45,032 nt of DNA from an uncultured Clostridium sp. (GTDB taxonomy: Bacteria; Bacillota; Clostridia; TANB77; CAG-508): positions 1-45,032 of the forward strand of contig CAMMVE010000013.1 of the NCBI GenBank assembly GCA_946500265.1, written 5' to 3'. The notes beneath the pieces are model-generated. The model was not told the origin of the DNA. It searched no databases and was given only the letters and a program-made list of their open reading frames with translations. Positions 32,691 to 41,077 of this stretch are shown in pieces; the first letter of the stretch is position 1, and every line of letters begins with the position of its first letter. The translations under genes were made by a program, and so were the position numbers.

Positions 32691-32803
32691 TTATAGCATT
32701 TACTAAATCATATTGCTCACACCAAACTTTTAATTTTATTTGCTTACGCCCAATTACTTCTAACTATAGCAGATTTAAAAAAGATATGATGTCTGTTCCA
32801 AAG

Positions 32804-32844
32804 GTGAAACGCGGGGACAGATTTAAGTCTTTCCCCATGTTCCA
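32804..32844. repeat. GGGGACAGATTTAA repeat, copy 1
   Basis: GTGAAACGCGGGGACAGATT is followed by a partial complement TCTTTCCCCATGTTCCA. Other copies are at 34965-35001 (inverted) and 43768-43809. The surrounding stretch 32691-32937 holds no gene. Confidence 0.75.
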
Positions 32845-32937
32845 TTCTTAATTCTGTCCCTCTATCCAATTCTCTTTTTTTACTGTCTAAAATCATAGCA
32901 CCTTATATAATTTTATTCAATACTTTTCACAATTATT

Positions 32938-33613
32938 TCACATTACATATAATAGTATACAGAAAAATTGTAGTAAGCTACCTAACAAAATAAATAGATG
33001 AAATATGGAATGCATCCATTTATGTTTTTTGCCAAGGCCATATAAAACTGCTCCAATTGTGTATGCAAGACCTCCTGTAACTAATAATACAAGTCCAGCA
33101 GTTGGTAATAATACTGGCAATAAGTTTACTTTAAATATTATTGCCCATCCCATTCCTAAATAGCATATCATGGAAAACTTTTTGTACTTTTTCAAATCTA
33201 TAGCATTTAGAACAATTCCTAAAATTGCCATTGCCCAAATTACGCCAAATATTGTCCAACCAGTAGCTACATCATACTCTCTAAATGTGCATAGTGCAAA
33301 AGGCGTATATGAACCTGCAATTAGTAAAAATATAGTGCAATGGTCCAACACTTGCAATACTTTTTTGCCGTTTGCATCGTGGACTAAGTCCATGGTAAAT
33401 GCTAGACATTGTGTATAAAATAAGCATTGTGGTGCCATAAATTGCTCCACTAACTACACCATAGCCATTTCCATGAACAGCAGCCATAACCACACATAGA
33501 ACTATTGCAACAATTCCTAAAACGGCTCCCACAATGTGAGATGTCATGTTGAAAATCTCTTCTCCTTTTGTATAACTTGGTAATATTCTATCTTTCAATT
33601 TTGTTCTGGTCAT
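32938..33613 (-). pseudogene. Hemolysin III (TrhA/YqfA) family membrane protein, frameshifted
   Basis: Two overlapping frames together make one normal-length family member. The first (from 33613) reads FNMTSHIVGAVLGIVAIVLC to MSSIYHGLSPRCK. The second carries KKVLQVLDHCTIFLLIAGSY, then six more helices and a final histidine motif (HKWMHSIFHLFILLG). The frames meet at a run of six A (33361-33366); removing one A gives SPRCKRQKVLQVLDHC, which fits the family. The family is a seven-helix membrane protein linked to membrane homeostasis. Either the gene is broken, or the run was miscounted in sequencing. CGAAAGGAGTCTTAA sets the start. Confidence 0.88.
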
Positions 33614-33673
33614 TTAAGACTCCTTTCGTATTTAAAACTTATTACCCCCATCTTTATTTTCAACATACGAAAT

Positions 33674-34630
33674 CTATCCATTTATAATTTTATCTATAGA
33701 TTCTTCTCTCATACTTTTAATTATATTACAGCTATTGTTCAACTTTTCTTGCTCTTCCTCGTTAAGTTCTAATTCTAACAATTCTCTTACTCCATTTGAG
33801 TTAATTACTGCTGGAACACCAATATATATATCATCTTGACCATATGCTCCATCCTTTAAATATGCTGATACAGTAATAATCGAATTCTCATTATCTAAAA
33901 TAGCTCTTACTATTCTATTTAATGCCATACCAATTCCATAATATGTTGCTTTTTTCTTTTCGATTATCTCATATGCAGCTTCTACAACTCCCTTATGAAT
34001 TTTGTTCAATTTAGAAATATCTTCATTTCTGTCTTTCATTACATCTATAACTTTTTTGCAACCTATATATGCATGGTCCCATGGAACAAATGATGAATCT
34101 CCATGTTCGCCCATAATGTATGCATGGATATTTTTACTAGATATTTTAAAATAATCTGCTAATAAATATCTTAATCTTGCTGTGTCTAATGCTGTTCCAG
34201 AACCTAATACTTGATTTTTAGGAAGTCCTGAAACTTTAGATACAACATATGTCATAAGGTCTACAGGATTTGTTGCAACAATGATAATTCCATTAAACCC
34301 ACTTGCCATTATTTGTTCTGTAATACTTTTCATTATTTTAGTATTAACCTCTGCAAGCTCTAATCTTGTTTGACCAGGTTTTTGAGCTGCACCTGCAGTA
34401 ATTACAACAATTTGAGCATCTTTGCAGTCGCTATAGTCGCCTGCTTTTATAACCATTTTTTGTGGAGCATAAGGAAGCCCATGGGATAAATCCATTTCCT
34501 CCCCTATAGTTTTATCTTTATCTAAATCTACAAGAACTAGTTCATTTATTCCACCTCTATTAAGCATTGAATATGCCATACTCATACCAACGAATCCAGC
34601 TCCAACCAAAACAATTTTTCCTTTTTTCAT
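33674..34630 (-). CDS. ldh: L-lactate dehydrogenase
   Basis: The enzyme reduces pyruvate to L-lactate with NADH. The 318-residue protein has the NAD site KIVLVGAGFVGMSMAYSM, the mobile loop TAGAAQKPGQTRLEL (Gln in the pyruvate-specific position, unlike the Arg of malate dehydrogenase), ATNPVDLMTYV, GSGTALDTARLRYLLA and the active-site His in IMGEHGDSSFVPW. The length is typical. AAAGAAAGGACTGATATT sets the start. It is probably a single gene, as no clear terminator separates it from the hemolysin III gene downstream. Confidence 0.94.
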   Translation of the reverse strand: MKKGKIVLVGAGFVGMSMAYSMLNRGGINELVLVDLDKDKTIGEEMDLSHGLPYAPQKMVIKAGDYSDCKDAQIVVITAGAAQKPGQTRLELAEVNTKIMKSITEQIMASGFNGIIIVATNPVDLMTYVVSKVSGLPKNQVLGSGTALDTARLRYLLADYFKISSKNIHAYIMGEHGDSSFVPWDHAYIGCKKVIDVMKDRNEDISKLNKIHKGVVEAAYEIIEKKKATYYGIGMALNRIVRAILDNENSIITVSAYLKDGAYGQDDIYIGVPAVINSNGVRELLELELNEEEQEKLNNSCNIIKSMREESIDKIING

Positions 34631-34809
34631 AATATCAGTCCTTTCTTGTTTTATGATTATTTATGAACTACTTTTTCATAATATTAATCATTTGAATTTT
34701 ACGTTATTAAATATTGCTTTTATATAGTAATTAATATAAAGCCACCAATTACTTTATCACATTATGGCACAGTTTTCAATTATTTAAACAAAAAATCTTA
34801 ATTAAGTTG

Positions 34810-34959
34810 CTATTTAAAGGTTAAGATAAATTTAAAGTCCGCGCAGGGAGTTTCTAATTAAAAAATCGAGTGCGCAGGGAGTTCCATTGGGACAACATGA
34901 GACTTTTTTAATAGAACTCCCGTTGCAGGACATGCATAACCCAAATAACTTTTAAATAG
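34810..34959 (+). mobile_element. MITE-like element, family A, copy 2
   Basis: It has the same layout as copy 1 (3987-4128, minus strand): CTATTTAAAGGTT...AACTTTTAAATAG outside and GTCCGCGCAGGGAGTTTCTA...GAACTCCCGTTGCAGGAC inside. The centre differs and holds an extra GTGCGCAGGGAGTTCC plus TGGGACAACATGAGAC. No coding capacity. It lies between clpC and ldh. Confidence 0.75.
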
Positions 34960-34964
34960 TAACA

Positions 34965-35001
34965 ACAATGGGACAGATTTAATCTGTCCCCACGTTTCAC
35001 T
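34965..35001 (-). terminator. Palindrome after clpC (GGGGACAGATT repeat, copy 2)
   Basis: GGGACAGATT-T-AATCTGTCCC is a perfect palindrome in a longer GTGAAACGTGGGGACAG context, 8 bases after the clpC stop. It may end the operon but has no good T-run. Confidence 0.6.
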
Positions 35002-35008
35002 TATCAAA

Positions 35009-37459
35009 TTATTCTACTTTAATCTCTTCATTTTCTGCGAGAATTTTTACTTTTTTATAAGGTATAATTTTTCCATCAAGTATAGCCTCTGCAATTTTAT
35101 CTTCTACATTGCTTTGTATTGCTCTTTTTAATGGACGTGCTCCATAATTTGTGTCTATACCTTTTTTAGCAACTAACTCTTTTACAGAACTATCAAATTC
35201 CACTTCATATTCTTGTTCTTTTAGTCTTTTTTGAACTTGTTTTAACATTATTTCAATTATCTGATTAATATCTTCTTCTGTCAATTTATGGAATACAATT
35301 ATATCATCAATACGGTTAATAAATTCTGGTCTAAATTGTTTCTTAAGTTCTGCCATAACATCTTTTTTAATATTTTCGTATTCCTTTTCTTGACTTTCTT
35401 TGTTATCAGAACTTTTGCTAAATCCAAGAACATTTTTGTCTGTAATCATTCTTGCTCCTACATTTGATGTCATTATAACTACTGTGTTTTTGAAGTTAAC
35501 TGTTCTACCTTGTGCATCTGTTAATCTACCATCATCCAAAATTTGAAGCAACATATTCATAACATCTGGATGCGCTTTCTCAATTTCATCAAATAATATT
35601 ACTGAATATGGTTTTCTTCTAATCTTTTCAGTTAATTGCCCACCTTCGTCATATCCAACATATCCTGGAGGCGAACCAATTAGTTTAGCAACAGAATGTG
35701 GCTCCATATATTCAGACATATCTACTCTAATCATTGCCTCGTCATTTCCAAATAAGCTTTCAGCTAATGCTTTAGAAAGCTCTGTTTTACCAACACCTGT
35801 TGGTCCTAAGAATAGGAATGAACCAATTGGCCTATTAGGATCTTTAAGTCCTACTCTACCTCTTCTTATTGCTTTACTTACAGCTTCAACCGCTTCATTT
35901 TGTCCAATTACTCTTTTATGTAATGTTTCCTCTAAATGTTTCAATTTTTCGTTTTCATCTTGAGTAATTTTTTGAACTGGTATTCCTGTCCAGCTGCTTA
36001 TAACCTCTGCAATATCTTCCTCTGTAAGATTCAATACATTCTTGCTATTTTTGTTCTGCCATTTTTTCTTCTCTTTTTCAAGTTTCTCTTTTTGCTCTTT
36101 AATTTTATCTCTTAAAGTAGCTGCTTTTTCAAAGTCTTGAACACGTATTGCTTCCTCTTTTTCTCTATCTGTTGAAGCAATTTCTTCTTCTAACTCTTTT
36201 AGCCCATCAGGCATTGTATATGTTTTCATCTTTACTCTTGAAGCTGCTTCATCCATTAAATCTATTGCTTTATCTGGTAAGAATCTATCATTAATGTACC
36301 TAATTGAAAGGTCTACAGCTGCTTTAATGGCTCCTTCTGTAATTTTCACATTGTGATGAGCCTCATATTTATCCCTTAATCCTTCCAATATTCTAATAGT
36401 TTCTTCCTCAGTTGGCTCTCCTACGGTAACAGGACTAAATCTTCTTTCAAGTGCACTATCTTTTTCTATATATTTTCTGTATTCATTTAAAGTAGTAGCA
36501 CCAACAACTTGAACCTCTCCTCTTGCTAAAAGTGGTTTCAAAATGTTTGCTGCATCAACAGCACCTTCTGCAGAACCAGCACCAACTATAGTATGAATTT
36601 CATCAATAAATAGAATTACATCTCCTGCTTTTTTAACTTCAGATAAGCATTTTTTAATTCTTTCTTCGAAATCTCCTCTATATTTAGCTCCAGCTACCAT
36701 TCCTGAAATATCAAGAGAAACAACTCTTTTATTTTTTAACATTTCTGGTACATCATCTGCAACAATTTTTTCAGCTAATCCTTCAACAACTGCAGTTTTA
36801 CCAACACCAGGTTCACCAATTAAGCAAGGATTATTTTTTGTCCTTCTTGATAAAATCTGAGTAACCCTATCGATTTCATTTTTTCTACCTATAACAGGGT
36901 CAAGCTTGCCTTCACGTGCTTGTTTAGTCAAATCAGAGCCAAACTGATTTAAAGTTGGTGTAGAATTAAAACTGCCCTCATTTTTCGAATGGGCTTCTCT
37001 TGAAGAATTTGCATCTGCTCCATCTTCATTAATAACTTTCACAATTTCATTATATAATTTTCTAGGATCAACTCCTAAATCCATCATAATTCTAACTGCC
37101 ACACTGTCGCCTTCACGCATTATACCAATAAGCAAGTGCTCAGTGCCAATGAATTCAGAGCCCAATTTACGTGCTTCTACAAAAGAATTCTCAATAATTC
37201 TTTTACTTCTTGGAGTAAAACCTAAAGAATCATTTTCACTTAGTGGCTCTCCTACTCCAATAAGCATTTCAATTTCTCTTAAAACATCTTCATCAGTAAT
37301 ATTTTGATTTTCAAGCACTTTACTTGCCACACCAGTACCCTCTTTGCACAAACCATAAAGAATATGTTCAGTACCAATATAGTTATGTCCAAGTTCAAGT
37401 GCTAAATCATTGGCAATTTCTAAAGCCTTTTCGGCTCTAGCAGTAAATCTATACATCAT
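35009..37459 (-). CDS. clpC: ATP-dependent Clp protease ATPase ClpC
   Basis: The 816-residue protein is a Hsp100 unfoldase that feeds ClpP and works with McsB-marked substrates. Domains in order: two N-terminal Clp repeats (MYRFTARAEKALEIANDLAL; LGSEFIGTEHLLIGI), AAA-1 with GEPGVGKTAV (about residue 210), a UVR motif (FEKAATLRDKIKEQKEKLEK, about 420), AAA-2 with LFLGPTGVGKTELSKAL (about 545), and the ClpP-loop-containing C-terminus. AGGAGGAAAGTATT sets the start at 37459. Upstream the frame stays open through a palindromic element for 56 codons, but that stretch is repeat-derived. Confidence 0.96.
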   Translation of the reverse strand: MMYRFTARAEKALEIANDLALELGHNYIGTEHILYGLCKEGTGVASKVLENQNITDEDVLREIEMLIGVGEPLSENDSLGFTPRSKRIIENSFVEARKLGSEFIGTEHLLIGIMREGDSVAVRIMMDLGVDPRKLYNEIVKVINEDGADANSSREAHSKNEGSFNSTPTLNQFGSDLTKQAREGKLDPVIGRKNEIDRVTQILSRRTKNNPCLIGEPGVGKTAVVEGLAEKIVADDVPEMLKNKRVVSLDISGMVAGAKYRGDFEERIKKCLSEVKKAGDVILFIDEIHTIVGAGSAEGAVDAANILKPLLARGEVQVVGATTLNEYRKYIEKDSALERRFSPVTVGEPTEEETIRILEGLRDKYEAHHNVKITEGAIKAAVDLSIRYINDRFLPDKAIDLMDEAASRVKMKTYTMPDGLKELEEEIASTDREKEEAIRVQDFEKAATLRDKIKEQKEKLEKEKKKWQNKNSKNVLNLTEEDIAEVISSWTGIPVQKITQDENEKLKHLEETLHKRVIGQNEAVEAVSKAIRRGRVGLKDPNRPIGSFLFLGPTGVGKTELSKALAESLFGNDEAMIRVDMSEYMEPHSVAKLIGSPPGYVGYDEGGQLTEKIRRKPYSVILFDEIEKAHPDVMNMLLQILDDGRLTDAQGRTVNFKNTVVIMTSNVGARMITDKNVLGFSKSSDNKESQEKEYENIKKDVMAELKKQFRPEFINRIDDIIVFHKLTEEDINQIIEIMLKQVQKRLKEQEYEVEFDSSVKELVAKKGIDTNYGARPLKRAIQSNVEDKIAEAILDGKIIPYKKVKILAENEEIKVE

Positions 37460-37477
37460 AATACTTTCCTCCTTTAT

Positions 37478-37631
37478 CGGTTTGGGGACAGGTCTCCCGC
37501 CGACATTCTGTCGGCGAAGGGACAGGCCCATTCCAAACCATGCATTATATATTGTTTTATGTATACCTTTGTCGCCCGGAAGCCTGTCCCCTAGGCGACA
37601 TTTTGTCGCCTGGAGACCTGTCCCCAAACCG
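37478..37631. mobile_element. 154-bp element with perfect 20-bp ends between mcsB and clpC
   Basis: CGGTTTGGGGACAGGTCTCC (37478-37497) and its exact complement (37612-37631) bound the element. Next to each end is a hairpin, GCCGACATTCTGTCGGC and GGCGACATTTTGTCGCC. The right half matches the pilT-pilC repeat at 13919-13968. It begins about 10 bases upstream of the clpC ribosome binding site and ends 9 bases from the mcsB stop. Confidence 0.85.
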
Positions 37632-37639
37632 ACAAATTT

Positions 37640-38656
37640 CTATTCTTTTACAATTTGCTTTATTGTTTCTGCTCTTTTTATATCTCTATCATATCCATTT
37701 AGTGCTTTGCCACAACGTTTTTGCAAATTGCCTGATTTCGTATATAGTTCTAGTTGTTTTATTTTACTATCGTCAATTTCTTTTATAATTCCTAGGTCAA
37801 CCCCCAACTTCACATCTGATAAAAGTTTTTTGCATTCGTCAGAAGTTATTCTACTAGCATATGTTAGTATTCCATATGCTCTATATACTCTATCTTCTAG
37901 TTCTAATTCGTTTTTGCCAAGATATTTTCTTGCTGTTCTTTCTTGTTCTATAATTTTTTCTGTTATGTCTCTTACACTAGCCATTATTTCTTTTTCTGTG
38001 ATACCTATAGTTTGATTATTTGCAATTTGATATAAGTCTCCTGGATTTTGTGTTCCTTCACCATTTACTCCTTTTATACTCATACCAAAATTATTTACTA
38101 TTCTAAGTACTTTTGATAGATTTCCAGTTAGTGTTAATGCTGGTAAATGTACAATTACAGATGCTTCCATTCCTGTACCAACATTTATTGGTGAACTTGA
38201 TAAATATCCAAATTTTTTGCTATACGCATAATCTATAGCATTTCCTAATTTTTCATCTAATTCTATAATGAAGTTTGTTAAATTTTCTAATTCTTGTCCA
38301 GCGCTAAAAACTTGTAATTTAATATGGTCATCCTCATTAAGCATAATGCTTATATTCTCTTCTGAATTCATTATTACTGCTTTTTTTACTGAATTGTTTA
38401 TAGCAAATTCTGGACTAATTAAATGTTTTTCAACTAAACTTAATTTTGTAACATCATCCAAATCATCTAAATCAATATATTTTAGACCAAATCCTAAACT
38501 TGGTACAATATCTTTAACAGTATTTAAAATTTTTTCTTGTTCTTCTTTTGAACTTTTATTTACAAATTTAAATCCTTTTAAATTTCTTACTAATCTTACT
38601 CTTGTACTTACTACCACATCTGAATCTTTACCATTTTGTAGATACCAATTTGCCAT
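37640..38656 (-). CDS. mcsB: Protein arginine kinase McsB
   Basis: The enzyme phosphorylates arginines, marking proteins for ClpCP and inactivating CtsR in heat stress. The 338-residue protein has the phosphagen-kinase fold: DVVVSTRVRLVRNLKGFKF at the start, NEDDHIKLQVFSAGQ around residue 120, SPINVGTGMEASVIVHLPAL and GEGTQNPGDLYQIANNQTIG near residue 200. The length is slightly below the usual 350-360. It sits between mcsA and clpC, 21 bases after mcsA. Confidence 0.95.
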   Translation of the reverse strand: MANWYLQNGKDSDVVVSTRVRLVRNLKGFKFVNKSSKEEQEKILNTVKDIVPSLGFGLKYIDLDDLDDVTKLSLVEKHLISPEFAINNSVKKAVIMNSEENISIMLNEDDHIKLQVFSAGQELENLTNFIIELDEKLGNAIDYAYSKKFGYLSSSPINVGTGMEASVIVHLPALTLTGNLSKVLRIVNNFGMSIKGVNGEGTQNPGDLYQIANNQTIGITEKEIMASVRDITEKIIEQERTARKYLGKNELELEDRVYRAYGILTYASRITSDECKKLLSDVKLGVDLGIIKEIDDSKIKQLELYTKSGNLQKRCGKALNGYDRDIKRAETIKQIVKE

Positions 38657-38677
38657 TAGCCTCTCCTCCTTATATCA

Positions 38678-39235
38678 TTATTTTTTATCATCTTTTTTAT
38701 TGTTCTTTTCTTCCTGCTTTATTTCATCACGGATTTTAGCTGCATCTTCATATCTTTCATCTTTTATTGCTTTTTGTAAATCTTTTTGCAATTTTTCTAT
38801 TTTACTTTCTTGCTTTGTTTCTTTTCTAGAGCGAGTTGTCTCTTTTTTGCCGGCTTCAATTTCTCTATATCCTCTTCCAACATGTCTATCAGATCCATGT
38901 AGTTTTTTCAAAATTGGAGCAATTCTATCTTCGAAAGTTTCATAGCATTCACTACATCCAAATTCGCCTGAGTTTATGAAATCATCAAATGTAGTTCCAC
39001 AGGTTTTGCAAGTGCTAACTTGAGTACCTATAAAGCTAGGCAATAAACTATCGTTATAATCATTAAAGAAATCACTAAAGAAATTAGAGAAACTTATAGG
39101 CATACTAAAACTCATATCTTTTAGTCCTAATTCTCTTGCACATTTATCGCAAAGATTCATCTCCTTTTTAACACCATTTACAATTTGAGTATATTTAAAA
39201 GTAACTTCATTTTTTCCACAATTTTGACACATCAT
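38678..39235 (-). CDS. mcsA: McsA, activator of McsB
   Basis: The 185-residue protein has four zinc-type CxxC pairs (MCQNCGKN, LCDKCARE, TCKTCGTT, GCSECYETF) within the first 105 residues and a UVR motif near the C-terminus (LQKDLQKAIKDERYEDAAKI), followed by a Lys/Glu-rich end. McsA binds and activates McsB and senses redox and heavy-metal stress through its cysteines. The start gives MMCQNC; either Met may be used. It lies 16 bases after ctsR. Confidence 0.95.
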   Translation of the reverse strand: MMCQNCGKNEVTFKYTQIVNGVKKEMNLCDKCARELGLKDMSFSMPISFSNFFSDFFNDYNDSLLPSFIGTQVSTCKTCGTTFDDFINSGEFGCSECYETFEDRIAPILKKLHGSDRHVGRGYREIEAGKKETTRSRKETKQESKIEKLQKDLQKAIKDERYEDAAKIRDEIKQEEKNNKKDDKK

Positions 39236-39251
39236 AATTAAAACCTCCTTA

Positions 39252-39710
39252 TTAATCTTCTACTAAATTTATAAGCATATTTTTAAAAATTTTTGCTCTC
39301 ACCTCATCTTTGATATTCTGTGGTATTGTAAGAACATTGTCACTTGTTGCAACCTTCAAAAGTTTTGCTTCTTTTTCTGTTACAACACCATATGATAGGA
39401 AATTGCTTAGAAAAATATCAACTTCTTGTGATGTTATTTTATCTCCTATACTTGATATGGTATGCATTAGGTAGTTGCTCTTTGTTGTATTTACTTTTCT
39501 AATGCTAATATGTCCTCCACCACCTCTTTTACTTTCAACATAATATCCTTGTGATGGTTTAAATCTTGTTGAAATAACATAGTTTATTTGTGATGGAACA
39601 CAATTAAAATGCTCTGCCAAGTCATTTCTTTGTATTTCAATATAATCTTCATCATCAAAAAGCTCTTTTATAAATTCTTCTATCACATCTGACATTCTCA
39701 ATTTAATCAC
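39252..39710 (-). CDS. ctsR: Transcriptional repressor CtsR
   Basis: This class III heat-shock repressor controls the clp genes. The 152-residue protein has the winged-helix N-terminal half: MSDVIEEFIKELF, NDLAEHFNCVPSQINYVIST and VESKRGGGGHISIRK, the glycine-rich wing that reads the DNA, and a C-terminal domain (ISSIGDKITSQEVDIFLSNF) targeted by McsB. The start is GTG at 39710, six bases after AGGA; ATG at 39695 would remove five residues. Its promoter carries a CtsR operator, so the operon is self-regulated. Confidence 0.96.
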   Translation of the reverse strand: MIKLRMSDVIEEFIKELFDDEDYIEIQRNDLAEHFNCVPSQINYVISTRFKPSQGYYVESKRGGGGHISIRKVNTTKSNYLMHTISSIGDKITSQEVDIFLSNFLSYGVVTEKEAKLLKVATSDNVLTIPQNIKDEVRAKIFKNMLINLVED

Positions 39711-39805
39711 TTCCTATCCTAGGTCAATTTTAATATATATTGTTTCGTTTTATCTACTTTATCTTTATTAGTGTTTCAATATAATATATGAATCTTTATC
39801 TTTCT

Positions 39806-39829
39806 TGTTGACTTTGACTTTCTTTGACC
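39806..39829 (-). promoter_or_regulatory. CtsR operator
   Basis: On the minus strand GGTCAAA-GAA-AGTCAAA matches the CtsR heptad repeat consensus (RGTCAAANANRGTCAAA), and a third related heptad GTCAACA continues it. The site covers about +3 to +26 of the transcript, where a bound repressor would block polymerase. Confidence 0.88.
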
Positions 39830-39838
39830 TACGTATAT

Positions 39839-39866
39839 ATTATACTCCCTTTTTTTCAAATGTCAA
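39839..39866 (-). promoter_or_regulatory. Sigma-A promoter of ctsR-mcsA-mcsB-clpC
   Basis: On the minus strand TTGACA (39861-39866) is 16 bases from TATAAT (39839-39844). Confidence 0.8.
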
Positions 39867-39874
39867 TAGTTTTT

Positions 39875-39919
39875 AAAAAATTTCCTAATTGGTTCCATCC
39901 CCAATTAGGAAATTTTTTT
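39875..39919 (-). terminator. Terminator of the lemA-DUF3137 unit
   Basis: AAAAAATTTCCTAATTGG and CCAATTAGGAAATTTTTTT form a long perfect stem with an eight-base loop. T-runs on both sides. A relative (TTTCCTAATTA...TAATTAGGAAA) lies at 41680-41712 before lemA. Confidence 0.85.
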
Positions 39920-39924
39920 AGACA

Positions 39925-40989
39925 TTATATATCCGCATCATTAACAACTTTATTCATTTTTATTGTAAAACTTGTTACAAACTTTAGCACACTATAATAT
40001 ATCCATAAAGTTCGCATATCACTAGATTTCTTTAATATGTTCGGCTCAAACATTGCTCCTGTATCGAATCTAATATATATATTGTTTTCTTTGAGCACAA
40101 TTTCAAAATTAATTTTATAATTCTTATAAAATTCAACTATCAATTGCATTATGTCATGTGTTAATAGCTCCATAGATAATATATTCGAATCGCTAAATAC
40201 ATCAAAATATTTTTCAAATTCATTACTATCCATCTCTACTTGATTTTGGCTTTTACCATAAAATAAATTTTTATTTTTCTTTATTCTGACTTCATTTGGT
40301 AAGTCTTTATTTATTTTACTAACTGAAAAAATTCCAGCATAAAATAATTTTAAGAATTCGCCTTTTTCGTTAACATTTTCCAGTGCTATGTCGCTTATTT
40401 CTATACTACTGCCATCTTTGTTTCTACCTACAATATAATCATCTGTAACAAATTTATTAAAGCTTTCTTCATCAAATTTAGCATCTAAGTAATAATCTAG
40501 TAACCATTTTGCTCCTGTTGGAGTATAAGTTAGACTTGGATTTATATGTTCAACAAAATTTTTTATAACTTTCATTTTGTAGTTTTTTCTATATGTATCG
40601 TTGTATTTCTTATATTCATGCGTATAGTAAAATATCGTAGGAAGGTAAAGTAAAAATATATACCATCCAGATCTTTTATTAAGATCTATATTCAATTTAT
40701 CAAATATTAGTATAATTATAGATGTAGTTATCAAAAATAAAATTATACAAACCATCAAAGACTTTAATAATTTCTTTCTGTTTTCTTCTAGCTCTTTAGC
40801 ATATGTGTGTACAATATACTCATACATTTCTTTAAATTCGTCACTTATTTTATTTTTTTTTATTTTTAAATGATTATGCCTTTTCTTTGTTAAACCAACT
40901 GATTTAATCGATATGAATACTGTGATAGTTATAACAATTACTGCAGCTAATATTAATATAACTAGCCAAATTTCATCTAAAGCTGTCAT
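39925..40989 (-). CDS. DUF3137 domain membrane protein, LemA partner
   Basis: The 354-residue protein has one N-terminal membrane helix (LVILILAAVIVITITVF), a charged stretch, a hydrophobic pair near residues 80-125 and a soluble C-terminal half with IVGRNKDGSSIEISDIALEN and LFYAGIFSVSKI. This pattern, and adjacency to lemA, match DUF3137 proteins. No enzyme activity is known for the family. No ribosome binding site is visible before the ATG, and the 33-codon ORF at 40973-41074 ends just inside it, so translation may be coupled. Confidence 0.82.
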   Translation of the reverse strand: MTALDEIWLVILILAAVIVITITVFISIKSVGLTKKRHNHLKIKKNKISDEFKEMYEYIVHTYAKELEENRKKLLKSLMVCIILFLITTSIIILIFDKLNIDLNKRSGWYIFLLYLPTIFYYTHEYKKYNDTYRKNYKMKVIKNFVEHINPSLTYTPTGAKWLLDYYLDAKFDEESFNKFVTDDYIVGRNKDGSSIEISDIALENVNEKGEFLKLFYAGIFSVSKINKDLPNEVRIKKNKNLFYGKSQNQVEMDSNEFEKYFDVFSDSNILSMELLTHDIMQLIVEFYKNYKINFEIVLKENNIYIRFDTGAMFEPNILKKSSDMRTLWIYYSVLKFVTSFTIKMNKVVNDADI

Positions 40990-41074
40990 TAAATATATTG
41001 TTAAAAATAATCCGAATTATTATTGCAAAAGCAATTACTATCCATTTAACTATACTATTAAACAAATCATCCAT
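40973..41074 (-). CDS. 33-residue membrane microprotein between lemA and DUF3137
   Basis: ATG at 41074 opens a frame beginning MDDLFNSIVKWIVIAFAIII, a single hydrophobic helix with a polar N-terminus, ending FNDSFR. AAAAAGGGGAATAACAA, overlapping the lemA stop codon, is a good ribosome binding site with eight-base spacing. Its last 17 bases overlap the start of the DUF3137 gene, which itself lacks a site. This suggests a real coupling or leader peptide. No family recognised. Confidence 0.6.
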   Translation of the reverse strand: MDDLFNSIVKWIVIAFAIIIRIIFNNIFNDSFR

Positions 41075-41077
41075 TTG

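Noticed and set aside
33361..33366. Programmed -1 ribosomal frameshift in the hemolysin III gene
   Set aside because: The codon phase is CAA AAA AGT, which requires a +1 shift or loss of one A; a -1 shift leads to the wrong frame. Indel or sequencing error is simpler.
37460..37627. N-terminal extension of ClpC by 56 residues
   Set aside because: The upstream open frame is encoded by a palindromic element, lacks a ribosome binding site at its first ATG, and ClpC proteins start at MYRFTARAEKAL.
37410..38015. Long plus-strand ORF opposite mcsB and clpC
   Set aside because: It is antisense to two certain genes, rich in Ser, Phe and Leu as expected for a shadow of AT-rich coding DNA, and has no ribosome binding site.
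38268..38945. 225-codon plus-strand ORF opposite mcsA and mcsB
   Set aside because: Composition of a shadow frame (long FLS-rich strings) and full overlap with two conserved genes.
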